Positions 8,494-17,081 of a stretch of DNA of 64,000 nt are shown piece after piece (positions within the stretch are counted from its first letter, which is position 1; every line of letters begins with the position of its first letter). Where the stretch lies: the NCBI RefSeq assembly GCF_011365745.1, contig NZ_JAAOBY010000006.1, forward strand, positions 175,168 to 239,167, in the 5' to 3' direction. The stretch is from Flavobacterium turcicum (GTDB lineage: Bacteria; Bacteroidota; Bacteroidia; Flavobacteriales; Flavobacteriaceae). The notes beneath the pieces were generated by a model, which saw nothing but the letters and a program-made list of their open reading frames with translations, was not told the DNA's origin and searched no databases. Position numbers and translations under genes: made by a program.

Positions 8494-8600
8494 GTCGCGC
8501 GTGAGGGATAAAAGCGGAAATCCTTTTATCATGCAGCGGTAGCGAAATGAAAAAAGATTGCAGCGGATAGCCCGACCGCCTTTTTTTGGCGGGCACGCCC
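8494..8600 (+). repeat. Dispersed intergenic repeat, family 2, copy B
   Basis: Starts TCGCGCGTGAGGGATAAAAG and ends AGCGGATAGCCCGACC, followed by a GC-rich hairpin (CGCC...GGCG) and CACGCCC. The layout matches the copy at 49530-49619. It lies 11 bases beyond the stop of the minus-strand ZIP gene but in the opposite orientation, inside the leader of murQ. Confidence 0.6.
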
Positions 8601-8611
8601 ACCTTGTAAAT

Positions 8612-9280
8612 TTATAAAAAATATGCCAATGCAATACCAATTACAATCATGGAAACCTTGGCGATATTGAATTTGTGGCCTTCGCTACTTTCAAAAATAA
8701 TGGTGGAGGAAATGTGAAATAAAATTCCGATCACAATTGCGGTTAGCTCGGCGTAATACTGATTTAAAATAGGCAGATAATCAGATAAAAAGGTGCCCAA
8801 AGGTGTCATGACTGAAAAAGTGATCATGAAGAAAAAAATGGCCGTTTTATTGAGATTTCCGTTAATGAAAAACGTAGTCAAAATAATAGCGATTGGCAGG
8901 TGATGAATGGCTATTCCTAATGCTAAATCGTGGTGATGGCTTACCGGAAAGCCTTCGAGAAAGGCATGTATGCACAAACTGATGAATAGCAACCACGGAA
9001 TTTGGCTCATGCTGGCTTTGCCGTGAACGTGTCCGTGCTCTGCGCCTTTGGAGAAGAATTCTAAGATAATTTGGAACAAAATCCCCAGCATGATAAACAA
9101 ACCAATATTGCTTATGCTACTTTCGTAAATTTCAGGCAGCAAGTGCATGACTGTTAGCGACAACAAAAACGACCCGCTAAAGGCGAGTAGTAATTTTAAG
9201 TTGGTTTTGTTTTTTGGTTTTAGCGCAAGTGCTATGATGTAACCAAGTAAAACAGAAAGTAAGGGCAATAGGTAATTCAT
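8612..9280 (-). CDS. ZIP family divalent metal transporter
   Basis: 222 residues with about eight hydrophobic segments. It has a His-rich cytoplasmic loop between the third and fourth ('EHGHVHG', near residue 82) and the paired metal-site motifs of ZIP transporters: 'HAFLEGFPVS' in TM4 and 'IHHLPIA' in TM5. Family members import zinc, iron or manganese into the cytoplasm. The protein is short but complete, as is usual for this Bacteroidota branch. The metal cannot be assigned. No metal regulator or obvious operator is visible upstream. Confidence 0.86.
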   Translation of the reverse strand: MNYLLPLLSVLLGYIIALALKPKNKTNLKLLLAFSGSFLLSLTVMHLLPEIYESSISNIGLFIMLGILFQIILEFFSKGAEHGHVHGKASMSQIPWLLFISLCIHAFLEGFPVSHHHDLALGIAIHHLPIAIILTTFFINGNLNKTAIFFFMITFSVMTPLGTFLSDYLPILNQYYAELTAIVIGILFHISSTIIFESSEGHKFNIAKVSMIVIGIALAYFL

Positions 9281-9362
9281 GGGCTTTGCTTAACGAATAA
9301 ATTGTTGTTTTAATCTGCAACTACACTTTCATTTTGTAGCTGTGATACATAACAATCGTTTC

Positions 9363-10127
9363 CTATTTAAAAATCATAATCAATCGTTCGCTCTCTGTTT
9401 TATGGAATTTTTTCAATTTATAATCGCCAAAAAGGTCTAAGAGATAAATTCCGGCTTCTTCCATAAGGTTTTCAAAGTCGGTTAGGGTTAGAGCTTTTAC
9501 TTTTTCGGTAAAATGGTAGTCTTGTCCTTGGTCTTGAAATTGAATTTCTTTGTAAATGTGTCCATCCTTCAAGTAACGGGTGATGTGAAAATCGATTCCG
9601 TCAACGGTTTTTGTTTCTTCGGGTACCAGTGTGTTCAACACCTGATTAACGTTCATGAAATCAATCACTGCAAAGCCGTACTCAGATAAACTTTCTTTGA
9701 TGGCTTTTAGGGTTGTTAAATTGTCTTCGTCATTTTCAAAATACCCAAAACTGGTAAAAAGATTAAAGATAGCATCGAATTTTTCTTCAAAAGGAACGCG
9801 CATGTCGTGTTCTTTGAAGTGCAAATTGTTATTCTCGTTTTTCTTGGCTGTTTCAATGCTGTTGGTTGATAAATCGGCACCCAAAACATCAAATCCTAAT
9901 TGATTCAAGTAAATAGAATGACGGCCTTTGCCACAGGCTAAATCCAAAACTTTTGCTTTTTCAGGTAAGTTAAGGTAGTGGGTTAAATTATCCATGAAAA
10001 GCTGCGCTTCTCGGTAATTACGGTCTTTGTAAAGGATGTGGTAATAAGGAGTGTCAAACCAGGAAGTGTACCAATTGGCTTTAGCAAGTTCTTGGTTTTC
10101 TTGAGACGTATTTTGATCTGCAGACAT
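9363..10127 (-). CDS. Class I SAM-dependent methyltransferase
   Basis: 254 residues with a Rossmann-type methyltransferase core. Motif I is VLDLACGKGRHS (about residues 59-70), the acidic motif II is 'VLGADLS' and motif IV is 'FDAIFNLFTSFGYF'. The pattern matches the small-molecule/tellurite-type methyltransferases (Methyltransf_25/11) more than RNA methyltransferases. The substrate is unknown. It is transcribed away from the RNA methyltransferase at 10197. The -7 boxes of the two genes are only 3 bases apart. Confidence 0.85.
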   Translation of the reverse strand: MSADQNTSQENQELAKANWYTSWFDTPYYHILYKDRNYREAQLFMDNLTHYLNLPEKAKVLDLACGKGRHSIYLNQLGFDVLGADLSTNSIETAKKNENNNLHFKEHDMRVPFEEKFDAIFNLFTSFGYFENDEDNLTTLKAIKESLSEYGFAVIDFMNVNQVLNTLVPEETKTVDGIDFHITRYLKDGHIYKEIQFQDQGQDYHFTEKVKALTLTDFENLMEEAGIYLLDLFGDYKLKKFHKTESERLIMIFK

Positions 10128-10156
10128 TTATTCTTTTTCAATTAATTCGATTGATG

Positions 10157-10164
10157 CAAATTTA
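10157..10164 (-). promoter_or_regulatory. -7 promoter box for the methyltransferase gene at 9363-10127
   Basis: Minus strand TAAATTTG fits the Bacteroidota -7 consensus TAnnTTTG, 29 bases before the ATG. No well-spaced TTG -33 element is evident. Confidence 0.5.
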
Positions 10165-10167
10165 GTG

Positions 10168-10175
10168 TATTTTTG
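10168..10175 (+). promoter_or_regulatory. -7 promoter box for the RlmL-type methyltransferase gene
   Basis: Plus strand TATTTTTG fits TAnnTTTG and sits 21 bases before the ATG at 10197. It argues against using the in-frame TTG at 10173, which lies inside the box. Confidence 0.6.
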
Positions 10176-10196
10176 CAACGAATACTTGATTTTACA

Positions 10197-11393
10197 ATGG
10201 AAAATAATTTTAAAATGATTGCCAAAACCTTTTTTGGTTTTGAAGAAATATTAGCAAAAGAATTGCAAATGCTTGGCGCACAAAACGTGGAGCAAGGTGT
10301 AAGAATGGTTAGTTTTAAAGGGGATAAAGGTTTTATGTACAAAGCGAATTTGTCTTTGCGTACGGCTTTAAAAATTTTAAAACCTATATATTTCTTTAAA
10401 GCCAATAACGAACAAGGTTTGTATCGCGGTATTGCGAGCATGAATTGGTCAAAATTATTGCAAGCCAATCAAACTTTTGTGATTGATACAACGGTGCATT
10501 CTACCTATTTTAATCACTCGGAGTTTGTTTCACAAAAATGTAAAGATGCTATTGTAGATCAGTTTAGAGAACGTACGGGACAACGCCCAAGTATTGACAA
10601 AGTGCATCCTGATTTGCGCATCAACATTCATATTGACAAAGATCAAGTTTCGGTGGCATTAGATACTTCTGGAAATGCGTTGAACCAACGTGGTTATAGA
10701 ACGGCTACCAATATAGCACCTATTAATGAAGTGTTGGCAGCGGGAATTTTATTGCTTTCTGGTTGGGATGGCCAATCGGATTTTTTAGATCCAATGTGTG
10801 GTTCAGGGACTTTCTTGGCCGAAGCAGCAATGATTGCTTGCAACATTCCGGCGAATATCAACAGAAAACAATTTGCATTTGAAAAATGGAACGATTGGGA
10901 TAATGATTTATTCGATGCTATCACAGATAGTTTGCTTAAGCGTGTGCGCGAGTTTCATTACACTATAAAAGGCTATGACAAAGCGCCAAGTGCGGTTTTA
11001 AAAGCAAAAGAAAACATCAGGAATGCTAACCTTGAGGATTATGTATCGATAAGTGAAGCTAACTTTTTCGATTCGGAAAAAACTTCTGAAGGCAAATTGC
11101 ATATCGTATTCAATCCGCCGTATGATGAGCGTTTGGATATTCACATGGAAGCATTTTACAAAAATATTGGTGACACTTTAAAGAAAAATTATCCGGGTAC
11201 GAATGCTTGGATGATTACAGCAAATCTAGAAGCCTTAAAGTTTGTGGGATTGAAACCTTCTCGTAAAATTAAATTATTTAATGCCGGACTAGAAGCTCGA
11301 TTGGCTAAATACGAAATGTACGAAGGTAGTAAGCGAACGAAATTTGCAGCAGTTGGTAAAGCCGACGGTGAACAAGCAGCAGAAGAGGCTTAA
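10197..11393 (+). CDS. RlmL/TrmN-type RNA methyltransferase with THUMP domain
   Basis: 398 residues. A THUMP RNA-binding domain (about residues 45-155) is followed by a UPF0020 methyltransferase domain with SAM motif DPMCGSGTFLAEAA at 198 and the catalytic NPPYDER at 306, typical of base-N methylation. It resembles the N-terminal half of E. coli RlmL, which makes m2G2445 in 23S rRNA. Bacteroidota usually encode this half alone. The start is ATG 10197. A TTG 24 bases upstream is inside the promoter. The C-terminus is Ala/Glu-rich. The target nucleotide is inferred from the family. Confidence 0.87.
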   Translation: MENNFKMIAKTFFGFEEILAKELQMLGAQNVEQGVRMVSFKGDKGFMYKANLSLRTALKILKPIYFFKANNEQGLYRGIASMNWSKLLQANQTFVIDTTVHSTYFNHSEFVSQKCKDAIVDQFRERTGQRPSIDKVHPDLRINIHIDKDQVSVALDTSGNALNQRGYRTATNIAPINEVLAAGILLLSGWDGQSDFLDPMCGSGTFLAEAAMIACNIPANINRKQFAFEKWNDWDNDLFDAITDSLLKRVREFHYTIKGYDKAPSAVLKAKENIRNANLEDYVSISEANFFDSEKTSEGKLHIVFNPPYDERLDIHMEAFYKNIGDTLKKNYPGTNAWMITANLEALKFVGLKPSRKIKLFNAGLEARLAKYEMYEGSKRTKFAAVGKADGEQAAEEA

Positions 11394-11431
11394 TTATAAA
11401 AGTTGATTTATGTTTTCAAAAAAATAAAGAA

Positions 11432-11671
11432 ATGACAAAAAAACAAGTACAAGCATTTGTTTATCAATTGGCTAGTTTTGCGGTTTTATTTATCGCAGCG
11501 CGTTACGCCATTGCAGAATACACCAATTTAACAGGGATTTGGATCCCGCTAACTGCATTTGTAATAGGAACATTAATCGCGCCTAAATTTCAAGCTGTTA
11601 AAACTAAAGATGGCGAGAAGTTGTATATGAAATGGCTTTTTGTAAAAGGATTTAAAGAAATAGGATCGTAG
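11432..11671 (+). CDS. Small two-helix membrane protein, unknown
   Basis: 79 residues with two hydrophobic segments (about 10-28 and 36-51) and a Lys-rich C-terminal half. I do not recognise a family. It starts 38 bases after the RlmL-type gene in the same direction and is followed by a strong terminator, so the two probably share a transcript. Confidence 0.7.
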   Translation: MTKKQVQAFVYQLASFAVLFIAARYAIAEYTNLTGIWIPLTAFVIGTLIAPKFQAVKTKDGEKLYMKWLFVKGFKEIGS

Positions 11672-11684
11672 TTGAAACTACATG

Positions 11685-11718
11685 AAAAAAATAACCGCCA
11701 ATTGGCGGTTATTTTTTT
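11685..11718. terminator. Bidirectional terminator after the 11432 gene and DUF6048
   Basis: A near-perfect palindrome (AATAACCGCC / GGCGGTTATT) with A and T runs at both ends. It overlaps the stop codon of the convergent DUF6048 gene by about 10 bases. Confidence 0.88.
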
Positions 11719-12542
11719 ATCAATACTTTTGGTGCTACCTTCTTTTTAAAGATAGGAACAAAGTACGTCACGGTATAATTAAATCCTACTCCAAAATTAC
11801 CATCATAAGTGCGGTTAAATCCCGGAATATATAGGTTTGAAAAATTATCAGGTTCTTTGTTTGTAACCAATCGGTTTAAGCGAAGGCTGAATCCCATAAA
11901 AACATTATCAAAAACTTTGGCTTTTATTCCTGCTACTACTTCGATCCAACTTGCTGACAATCCTTCAAATTTTCGTCCAGAAGCTATAGTTGGTGTTTCT
12001 TGAAAATACGGATTGGCATTGTAAATTCGATACGTATTCAATTGTTGATTGAAAGTACTGAATCCGTAGCGCAAACCAATCGAAATGATGTTTTCCATAT
12101 CCAGCCAATTTTCGTAGCCGTTGTAATCAAAACCTACTTTCAGGTATGATCCTTTTGTGGTAAAGTTTACCCGATCGTCATCAGTGGTTTTGTTTTCGTT
12201 ACCTAACTCTGCGGCTAAAAAATATTTTTTAGTCAAGCGGTAATCTCCAACAAGTTCTAGTCCTTTGTAATCGCGGTCATATAAACCTCTTGTAATTTTG
12301 TATAAATCAAGACCTACCCTTACCCCATAACGATCTGTTTTGGGTGGCACCACAGTAGCTTTTTTTACTGTATCATTTATAATTGTATTGCTCAGCGGTT
12401 TTTGATTACTAACTGTAGGTGCAGCAGTATTTGCTTTGGGTGCTTTCGGAATTTCTCCTTTTGTTGTTGTTTCTTGTGCAGTAGTGATCGCTATCGAAAA
12501 GAAAAGCAAACTACTAAAAAAAGATTTTAAGGTGTGTTTCAT
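11709..12542 (-). CDS. DUF6048 family exported protein, predicted outer-membrane barrel
   Basis: 277 residues. A Sec signal peptide (about 1-22, ending TTAQ) is followed by a Pro/Thr/Ala-rich linker (about 25-68). The body has alternating aromatic/hydrophobic strands such as 'YGVRVGLDLYKITRGLYD' and 'YFLAAELG', and ends in a strand-rich segment, which suggests an outer-membrane beta-barrel. I recall DUF6048 as the Flavobacteriia family found next to DUF6452 and rlmD, as here. The upstream gene overlaps its start by 29 bases. Function unknown. Confidence 0.68.
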   Translation of the reverse strand: MKHTLKSFFSSLLFFSIAITTAQETTTKGEIPKAPKANTAAPTVSNQKPLSNTIINDTVKKATVVPPKTDRYGVRVGLDLYKITRGLYDRDYKGLELVGDYRLTKKYFLAAELGNENKTTDDDRVNFTTKGSYLKVGFDYNGYENWLDMENIISIGLRYGFSTFNQQLNTYRIYNANPYFQETPTIASGRKFEGLSASWIEVVAGIKAKVFDNVFMGFSLRLNRLVTNKEPDNFSNLYIPGFNRTYDGNFGVGFNYTVTYFVPIFKKKVAPKVLIKK

Positions 12543-13035
12543 TTTCGTTAGTTATACTGTTTTTTTCAACTGAAATAAATCGGATCCATCTTTGGTTAGC
12601 CGCAATCGGATCTGTATGTGTAAAAGGCGTGGTTGGGTCTAATGTAAAGTTACTTTTGTAGCCGCACGCTCTAGATACAAATAGCTCCTGTGTACTGTAA
12701 TCAAAACGGATAATATCTTCATCAATTAAAGCAGGATTTGAATTTCCGGAGTTAAGTGTCAGGCTGAATGTTGTGGTAGTACCGACAGTTCTCAAGGGCA
12801 AAGCGATTTTGTTTCCGCTAGTAGTAGGAGCACCACTAAACAATAGTGGCTCAGTCATTCCCTGGCCAATGACTCTCAAGTTGGATACGTTTTTTAGCAC
12901 CGAAGGATTATCGAAATCATAGAATTCGATAATGAGTCGGGGAGTGGTTGGTGTATTCGCATCGCAAATATCATCCTTTTCACAAGATGAGAATACACAC
13001 GCCAAGAGCATGATGAACACTACTATTTTTTTCAT
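12514..13035 (-). CDS. DUF6452 family lipoprotein
   Basis: About 173 residues with a lipoprotein signal ending at 'FSSC'. The mature part begins with an acidic stretch (EKDDICD) and continues as a beta-rich domain with 'LIIEFYDFDNP' and 'LRVIGQG'. I chose ATG 13035 (MKKIVVF). ATG 13041 would add only two residues, and 13065 would place ten more before the signal. It overlaps the downstream DUF6048 gene by 29 bases, suggesting co-expression of an envelope pair. The family name is from recollection of the rlmD neighbourhood in flavobacteria. Function unknown. Confidence 0.68.
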   Translation of the reverse strand: MKKIVVFIMLLACVFSSCEKDDICDANTPTTPRLIIEFYDFDNPSVLKNVSNLRVIGQGMTEPLLFSGAPTTSGNKIALPLRTVGTTTTFSLTLNSGNSNPALIDEDIIRFDYSTQELFVSRACGYKSNFTLDPTTPFTHTDPIAANQRWIRFISVEKNSITNENETHLKIFF

Positions 13036-13126
13036 TTGCATATTTTTGTACTTGAGGGCAAACATTTTTTAAGCAAAATTATTGTGGTTACACAGCTAAT
13101 TTTGACAAAAAATGAAACTGTCGCGT

Positions 13127-14539
13127 TTATCTTAGCTCTAAAAGAACAACATTTTCAACGTGATGCGTTTGCGGAAACATATCTACAGGACGCACACGCG
13201 TTACTTTATATTTTTCATCCATTAAAGCCAAATCACGAGCTTGTGTAGCCGAATTACAACTAACATAAACCACACGTTGAGGCGCAATTTTCATGATTTG
13301 TTCAATTACATCTTTGTGCATTCCGTCACGTGGTGGATCAGTGATAATTACATCTGGTTGTCCGTGTTGTGCAATGAAAGCATCGTTGAAAACCACTTTC
13401 ATATCTCCAACAAAAAACTCACAATTGGTTATTTCGTTTCGTACGGCATTTGCTTTGGCGTCTTTAATTGCATCAGGAACACTTTCTACACCAATTACTT
13501 TTTTCGCTTTTTTAGATACGAATTGCGCAATAGTTCCCGTTCCCGTGTATAAATCATACACTACTTCATTACCGGTAAGTCCTGCAAAATCGCGGGTAAT
13601 TTTGTATAATTCGTAGGCTTGGTCAGAGTTGGTTTGATAAAAAGACTTGGCATTAATGCTGAATTTTAAACCTTCCATTTCTTCAAGGATGTAATCTCTT
13701 CCTTTATATAATTCGATGGTCGTATCGTATAAAGTATCGTTAGCTTTGTTGTTGATTACAAACTGCAAAGAAGTAATTTGCGGGAATTTAGCATATAAAT
13801 GGTCAAGTAATAATTCTCTTTGTTCTTTGTTATCTTCAAAAAACTGAATCAACACCATGATTTCTCCAGTAGAAGCTGTACGCAACATTAAAGTTCTCAG
13901 CAATCCAGCGTGCTCTCTCGGGTTGAAAAATGTCAATCCGTTTGCATTGGCAAAATCACGTACTTCGTTTCTAATCGCGTTCGATGGATCTTCTTGAAGG
14001 TGGCATTTGGTAATATCCAAAATCTTATCCCACATTTTTGGGATATGAAAACCTAAGGCATTGCGGTTCCCTAGATCGTCTGTACTGTCGATTTCGGCTT
14101 GAGTCAACCAGCGACTATTCGAGAAAGAAAATTCCATTTTGTTTCTGTAAAAAAACTTCTTCTCAGAACCAAGAATATTTTCGAACTCCGGTAATTCAAT
14201 TTTTCCGATGCGTTGCAAATGATTTTGAACCTCATTTTGCTTGTAAAACAATTGTTGGTTGTAGTTCATGTTTTGCCATTTGCATCCTCCGCAAACACCA
14301 AAATGCTCGCAAACAGGATCAACGCGATGTGTTGAATATTCATGAAAATGTACTGCTTTGCCCTCGTAATACGCTTTGCGTTTTTTAAAGGTTTGTACAT
14401 CAACTACATCACCCGGAACTACATTCGGGATGAAGATTACTTTACCATCAGGAGCTTTTGCTACTGATACGCCTTTTGCACCAGCATCAAGGACTTTTAT
14501 TTGATGAAAGACAACTTTGTCTGTATTTTTCTTAGCCAT
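13127..14539 (-). CDS. rlmD: 23S rRNA (uracil-C5)-methyltransferase RlmD
   Basis: 470 residues. An N-terminal TRAM domain (about 8-65) is followed by Fe-S cluster cysteines Cys77, Cys83, Cys86 and Cys179 in the spacing of E. coli RlmD. The methyltransferase domain has YDLYTGTGTIAQF (SAM), TDPPRDG and the catalytic VSCNSAT. It methylates U1939 (E. coli numbering) of 23S rRNA. RumB/TrmA-type alternatives lack the TRAM domain. A TAnnTTTG box ends only 4 bases before the ATG, so the transcript may have almost no leader. Confidence 0.93.
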   Translation of the reverse strand: MAKKNTDKVVFHQIKVLDAGAKGVSVAKAPDGKVIFIPNVVPGDVVDVQTFKKRKAYYEGKAVHFHEYSTHRVDPVCEHFGVCGGCKWQNMNYNQQLFYKQNEVQNHLQRIGKIELPEFENILGSEKKFFYRNKMEFSFSNSRWLTQAEIDSTDDLGNRNALGFHIPKMWDKILDITKCHLQEDPSNAIRNEVRDFANANGLTFFNPREHAGLLRTLMLRTASTGEIMVLIQFFEDNKEQRELLLDHLYAKFPQITSLQFVINNKANDTLYDTTIELYKGRDYILEEMEGLKFSINAKSFYQTNSDQAYELYKITRDFAGLTGNEVVYDLYTGTGTIAQFVSKKAKKVIGVESVPDAIKDAKANAVRNEITNCEFFVGDMKVVFNDAFIAQHGQPDVIITDPPRDGMHKDVIEQIMKIAPQRVVYVSCNSATQARDLALMDEKYKVTRVRPVDMFPQTHHVENVVLLELR

Positions 14540-14543
14540 GCTG

Positions 14544-14551
14544 CAAAAATA
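14544..14551 (-). promoter_or_regulatory. -7 promoter box for rlmD
   Basis: Minus strand TATTTTTG matches TAnnTTTG. Only 4 bases separate it from the ATG at 14539, implying a leaderless or near-leaderless mRNA if it is the real promoter. Confidence 0.45.
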
Positions 14552-14858
14552 AGGGATTGAATGGTTTTTTGAATTTAAATTGTGAAATATTTTTAAGTCC
14601 TATTTTTTTTCAAGTAAAGGATGTACCTGCTTAATGGAGTTTTTAACTTTGATAAATTTATTTGATTGCTGCGTAATTTAACAATTTTAGTCAATTTGTG
14701 CTTTTTGTCATACTACAAAAACCAATTAGTTAATTTCATCGTACGTCATTTCAATCACCATAAAAGCTTTAACTTTTTCTTATGATTTAAATCAGAAATA
14801 GCTTATTGTATTTAATTATTTTCGTTTAGCCTCCATTTTTACATTTAAAATATATAAG
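14552..14858. other. Gene-free stretch between rlmD and the histidine kinase
   Basis: A+T-rich DNA between divergent genes with no supported reading frame or RNA. It should hold the kinase promoter, but I find no clean TAnnTTTG box there. Confidence 0.6.
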
Positions 14859-15914
14859 ATGCATTTTTACAGTCAGTTATCAAAAATTTCTTTTCTTAAA
14901 AAAAGGTATGCCTTCAAATTTTTGTTTGTTGCATTTGTTGGAATTCACTTGCCTTTAATTGGATTGGTGTTTTTTGTGCTTTTTGGCAAAGAGCATTTTA
15001 CGGCAGAGTCTGCAATTTATTTTATTCTAATTGTTACTTTGCTTGCCACATCCATCACTTTATGGACGCTAAAATTGTTAATAAAACCTATTGAGCTTGC
15101 TTCTAAAGCACTCCAAAAATATCGTAAAAAAAGAATTATTCCGCAGTTGCCCATTGATTTTCAAGATGAGGCAGGGTTGTTATTGGCAAATATACAAAGT
15201 GCTGTAATTGAAAATGAGCGTTTTATTGATGATAAGCAAGATTTGGTTTATCTTTTATCACATGATCTTAGAGCTTTTGCTGCAAATGCAAAGACACTTG
15301 CGACTTTAATTATTGACGAAAAAGGATCAGAGGAGGTAACAGAATATGCGCAGTTGATAGAGGTATCAATGACACAACAATTGGAGATGATTGGTTCTTT
15401 TATTAAACTGATTCACACGGAGGATGAGGTGACTAAAAAAAGTAAAAAATTAATTTCTGTTCCTCTTGAATCTCTTGTTGCACAAATCCAACTTGAAATG
15501 GAGGCGAAATTAAAATCTAAAAATATTGTATTTCAGAAAAATGTTATACTACAATCAGTTAAGCTTAAAGTTGATATTGATTTGCTTACCAGAGTTTTAG
15601 TTAATGTAGTAGATAATGCGCTAAAGTATTCATTTGAGAACAGCCATATTGAGTTTGCTATTTTTGAGGCGAACAAAAGAATTATTTTTGAAATAAAGGA
15701 TTATGGTATTGGTTTTGATCCCAACAAAGTGACTGAACTATTTCAAAAATTCACAAGTAAAAGCAGACTTGGTACTGCAGGAGAGCATTCTACAGGTATT
15801 GGGTTGTATCTTTGCAAAAAAATAGTAGAAAAATTTAACGGAGAAATTTCTGCTGTAAGTTTAGGGGTGAATAATGGAGCTACATTTACAATTAGCTTAC
15901 CTAGTTTTGACTAA
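14859..15914 (+). CDS. Membrane-bound sensor histidine kinase
   Basis: 351 residues. Two membrane segments (about 20-43 and 51-73) enclose a very short extracytoplasmic loop, so sensing is probably in or near the membrane. A HAMP-like linker leads to a HisKA domain with phospho-accepting His135 (LLSHDLRAF). The HATPase domain has its N box near 250 (VVDNALKYS), a G1 box DYGIGF near 281 and a G2 box STGIGLYL near 311. There is no response regulator next to it, making it an orphan. The signal is unknown. Confidence 0.88.
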   Translation: MHFYSQLSKISFLKKRYAFKFLFVAFVGIHLPLIGLVFFVLFGKEHFTAESAIYFILIVTLLATSITLWTLKLLIKPIELASKALQKYRKKRIIPQLPIDFQDEAGLLLANIQSAVIENERFIDDKQDLVYLLSHDLRAFAANAKTLATLIIDEKGSEEVTEYAQLIEVSMTQQLEMIGSFIKLIHTEDEVTKKSKKLISVPLESLVAQIQLEMEAKLKSKNIVFQKNVILQSVKLKVDIDLLTRVLVNVVDNALKYSFENSHIEFAIFEANKRIIFEIKDYGIGFDPNKVTELFQKFTSKSRLGTAGEHSTGIGLYLCKKIVEKFNGEISAVSLGVNNGATFTISLPSFD

Positions 15915-16052
15915 AATGTTTTTATTTAGAAAGTTTAAATTATCTGTTTTTGAGAGAGAAAAGCCTTGCTGATGCTCTTGTTGTGCACCAAATTGGCTGA
16001 TTTTAAACCTCACAATTTTTTGTTTGGGAAAATTTTATTTTCGTTACAATTA

Positions 16053-16838
16053 CTACGTATTATCATTGTTTAGCTGAAATACTTTTTCGTGTTTTAAAGT
16101 ATTGTGGACTATGCATTCTTGGCTTGAGTTCCATTCTATGATTTTCTGCTGCGAAATTTTCTTTTTTTCAAGGTCAGGATTTGTTTTAAGAGCTATGATA
16201 CTGATGCCAATGAATACAAAATTATGGAAGGCATGCATCAAAAATCCAGTCCAAAAGCCGTGACGAACTCTTAAGTACCCAATTACTAGTCCTAATACTA
16301 TTTGTGGTGCCACTATAATAGGCGAAAGTAAAAGGATTGCAGGGGTTATTTCAAAATTTACGAGATGAACAAGGCCAAATAGCAGTGCCGAAAAGTAGAA
16401 AATCTTCGGGTAAAACCGAGACCATTTGCTGTTCATAGCCAAATCGAAATGGGCGGCTTTTTCCCTATCAAAAAAAAGTTGACTAAATCTGATGCTTATT
16501 CCAATTAATAAATTCGTTTCATAGCGCAAATAAAGTCTAAAAATAAGTTCTTCAAATAAAGGGGCAATAATCACAACGAGAAAAAAAAGTGCTGTTGTTG
16601 GTACAGTTTTTAATAAGGTTTCGATGGAGTGATTATCTGTATTAATTAATTTAGCAGTTTCTAGACCGCTAATAATTAAAATCAAAACGAGCATTACAGG
16701 TATTTCAAGTAAAAAAAACGAAAGAACAATTTTAAACTTTGATGCAATTGTTGTAGGCAAAGGAACTTCGTCTGTTGGGTTCTTTAAAAATGATAAAAAT
16801 TGAAGTAGTTGCTTATTGATGAAATCTGACATTGACAA
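16053..16838 (-). CDS. CPBP family intramembrane glutamic endopeptidase
   Basis: 261 residues, multi-span membrane protein of the CPBP/Abi (CAAX protease and bacteriocin-processing) family. Motif 1 is EELIFR with Glu96-Glu97 and Arg101, motif 2 is FGLVHL with His158 and motif 3 is HAFHN near 202-206. These residues form the intramembrane active site in the family. The substrate is unknown. No bacteriocin or partner gene lies nearby. Convergent with the histidine kinase. Confidence 0.87.
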   Translation of the reverse strand: MSMSDFINKQLLQFLSFLKNPTDEVPLPTTIASKFKIVLSFFLLEIPVMLVLILIISGLETAKLINTDNHSIETLLKTVPTTALFFLVVIIAPLFEELIFRLYLRYETNLLIGISIRFSQLFFDREKAAHFDLAMNSKWSRFYPKIFYFSALLFGLVHLVNFEITPAILLLSPIIVAPQIVLGLVIGYLRVRHGFWTGFLMHAFHNFVFIGISIIALKTNPDLEKKKISQQKIIEWNSSQECIVHNTLKHEKVFQLNNDNT

Positions 16839-17023
16839 GGTTTTAATGATTCTTAAAAGTTTTGAAGTCGAACTGTTCCTTACAAAGTTAATTATTTTAC
16901 TACAAAATATGATTGAATGTTTGTTTTACTTTACTAATTCTTTTTTTTGTATTTATTAATTTCTATGGTGATTTGTTGAACATCGCTAAGTCAAATTTGT
17001 GTTAAAAAAAAGTTTTTAAAGAG

Positions 17024-17051
17024 TTGGTTTAAAGACTTCCGTCTATCTTTG
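17024..17051 (+). promoter_or_regulatory. Promoter of the OsmC-like gene
   Basis: TTG at 17024-17026, a 17-base spacer, then TATCTTTG at 17044-17051. This is a clean match to the flavobacterial TTG-N17..23-TAnnTTTG arrangement, 30 bases before the ATG. Confidence 0.72.
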
Positions 17052-17081
17052 ATAAAACACATGAACTAAAAACAAACTATT

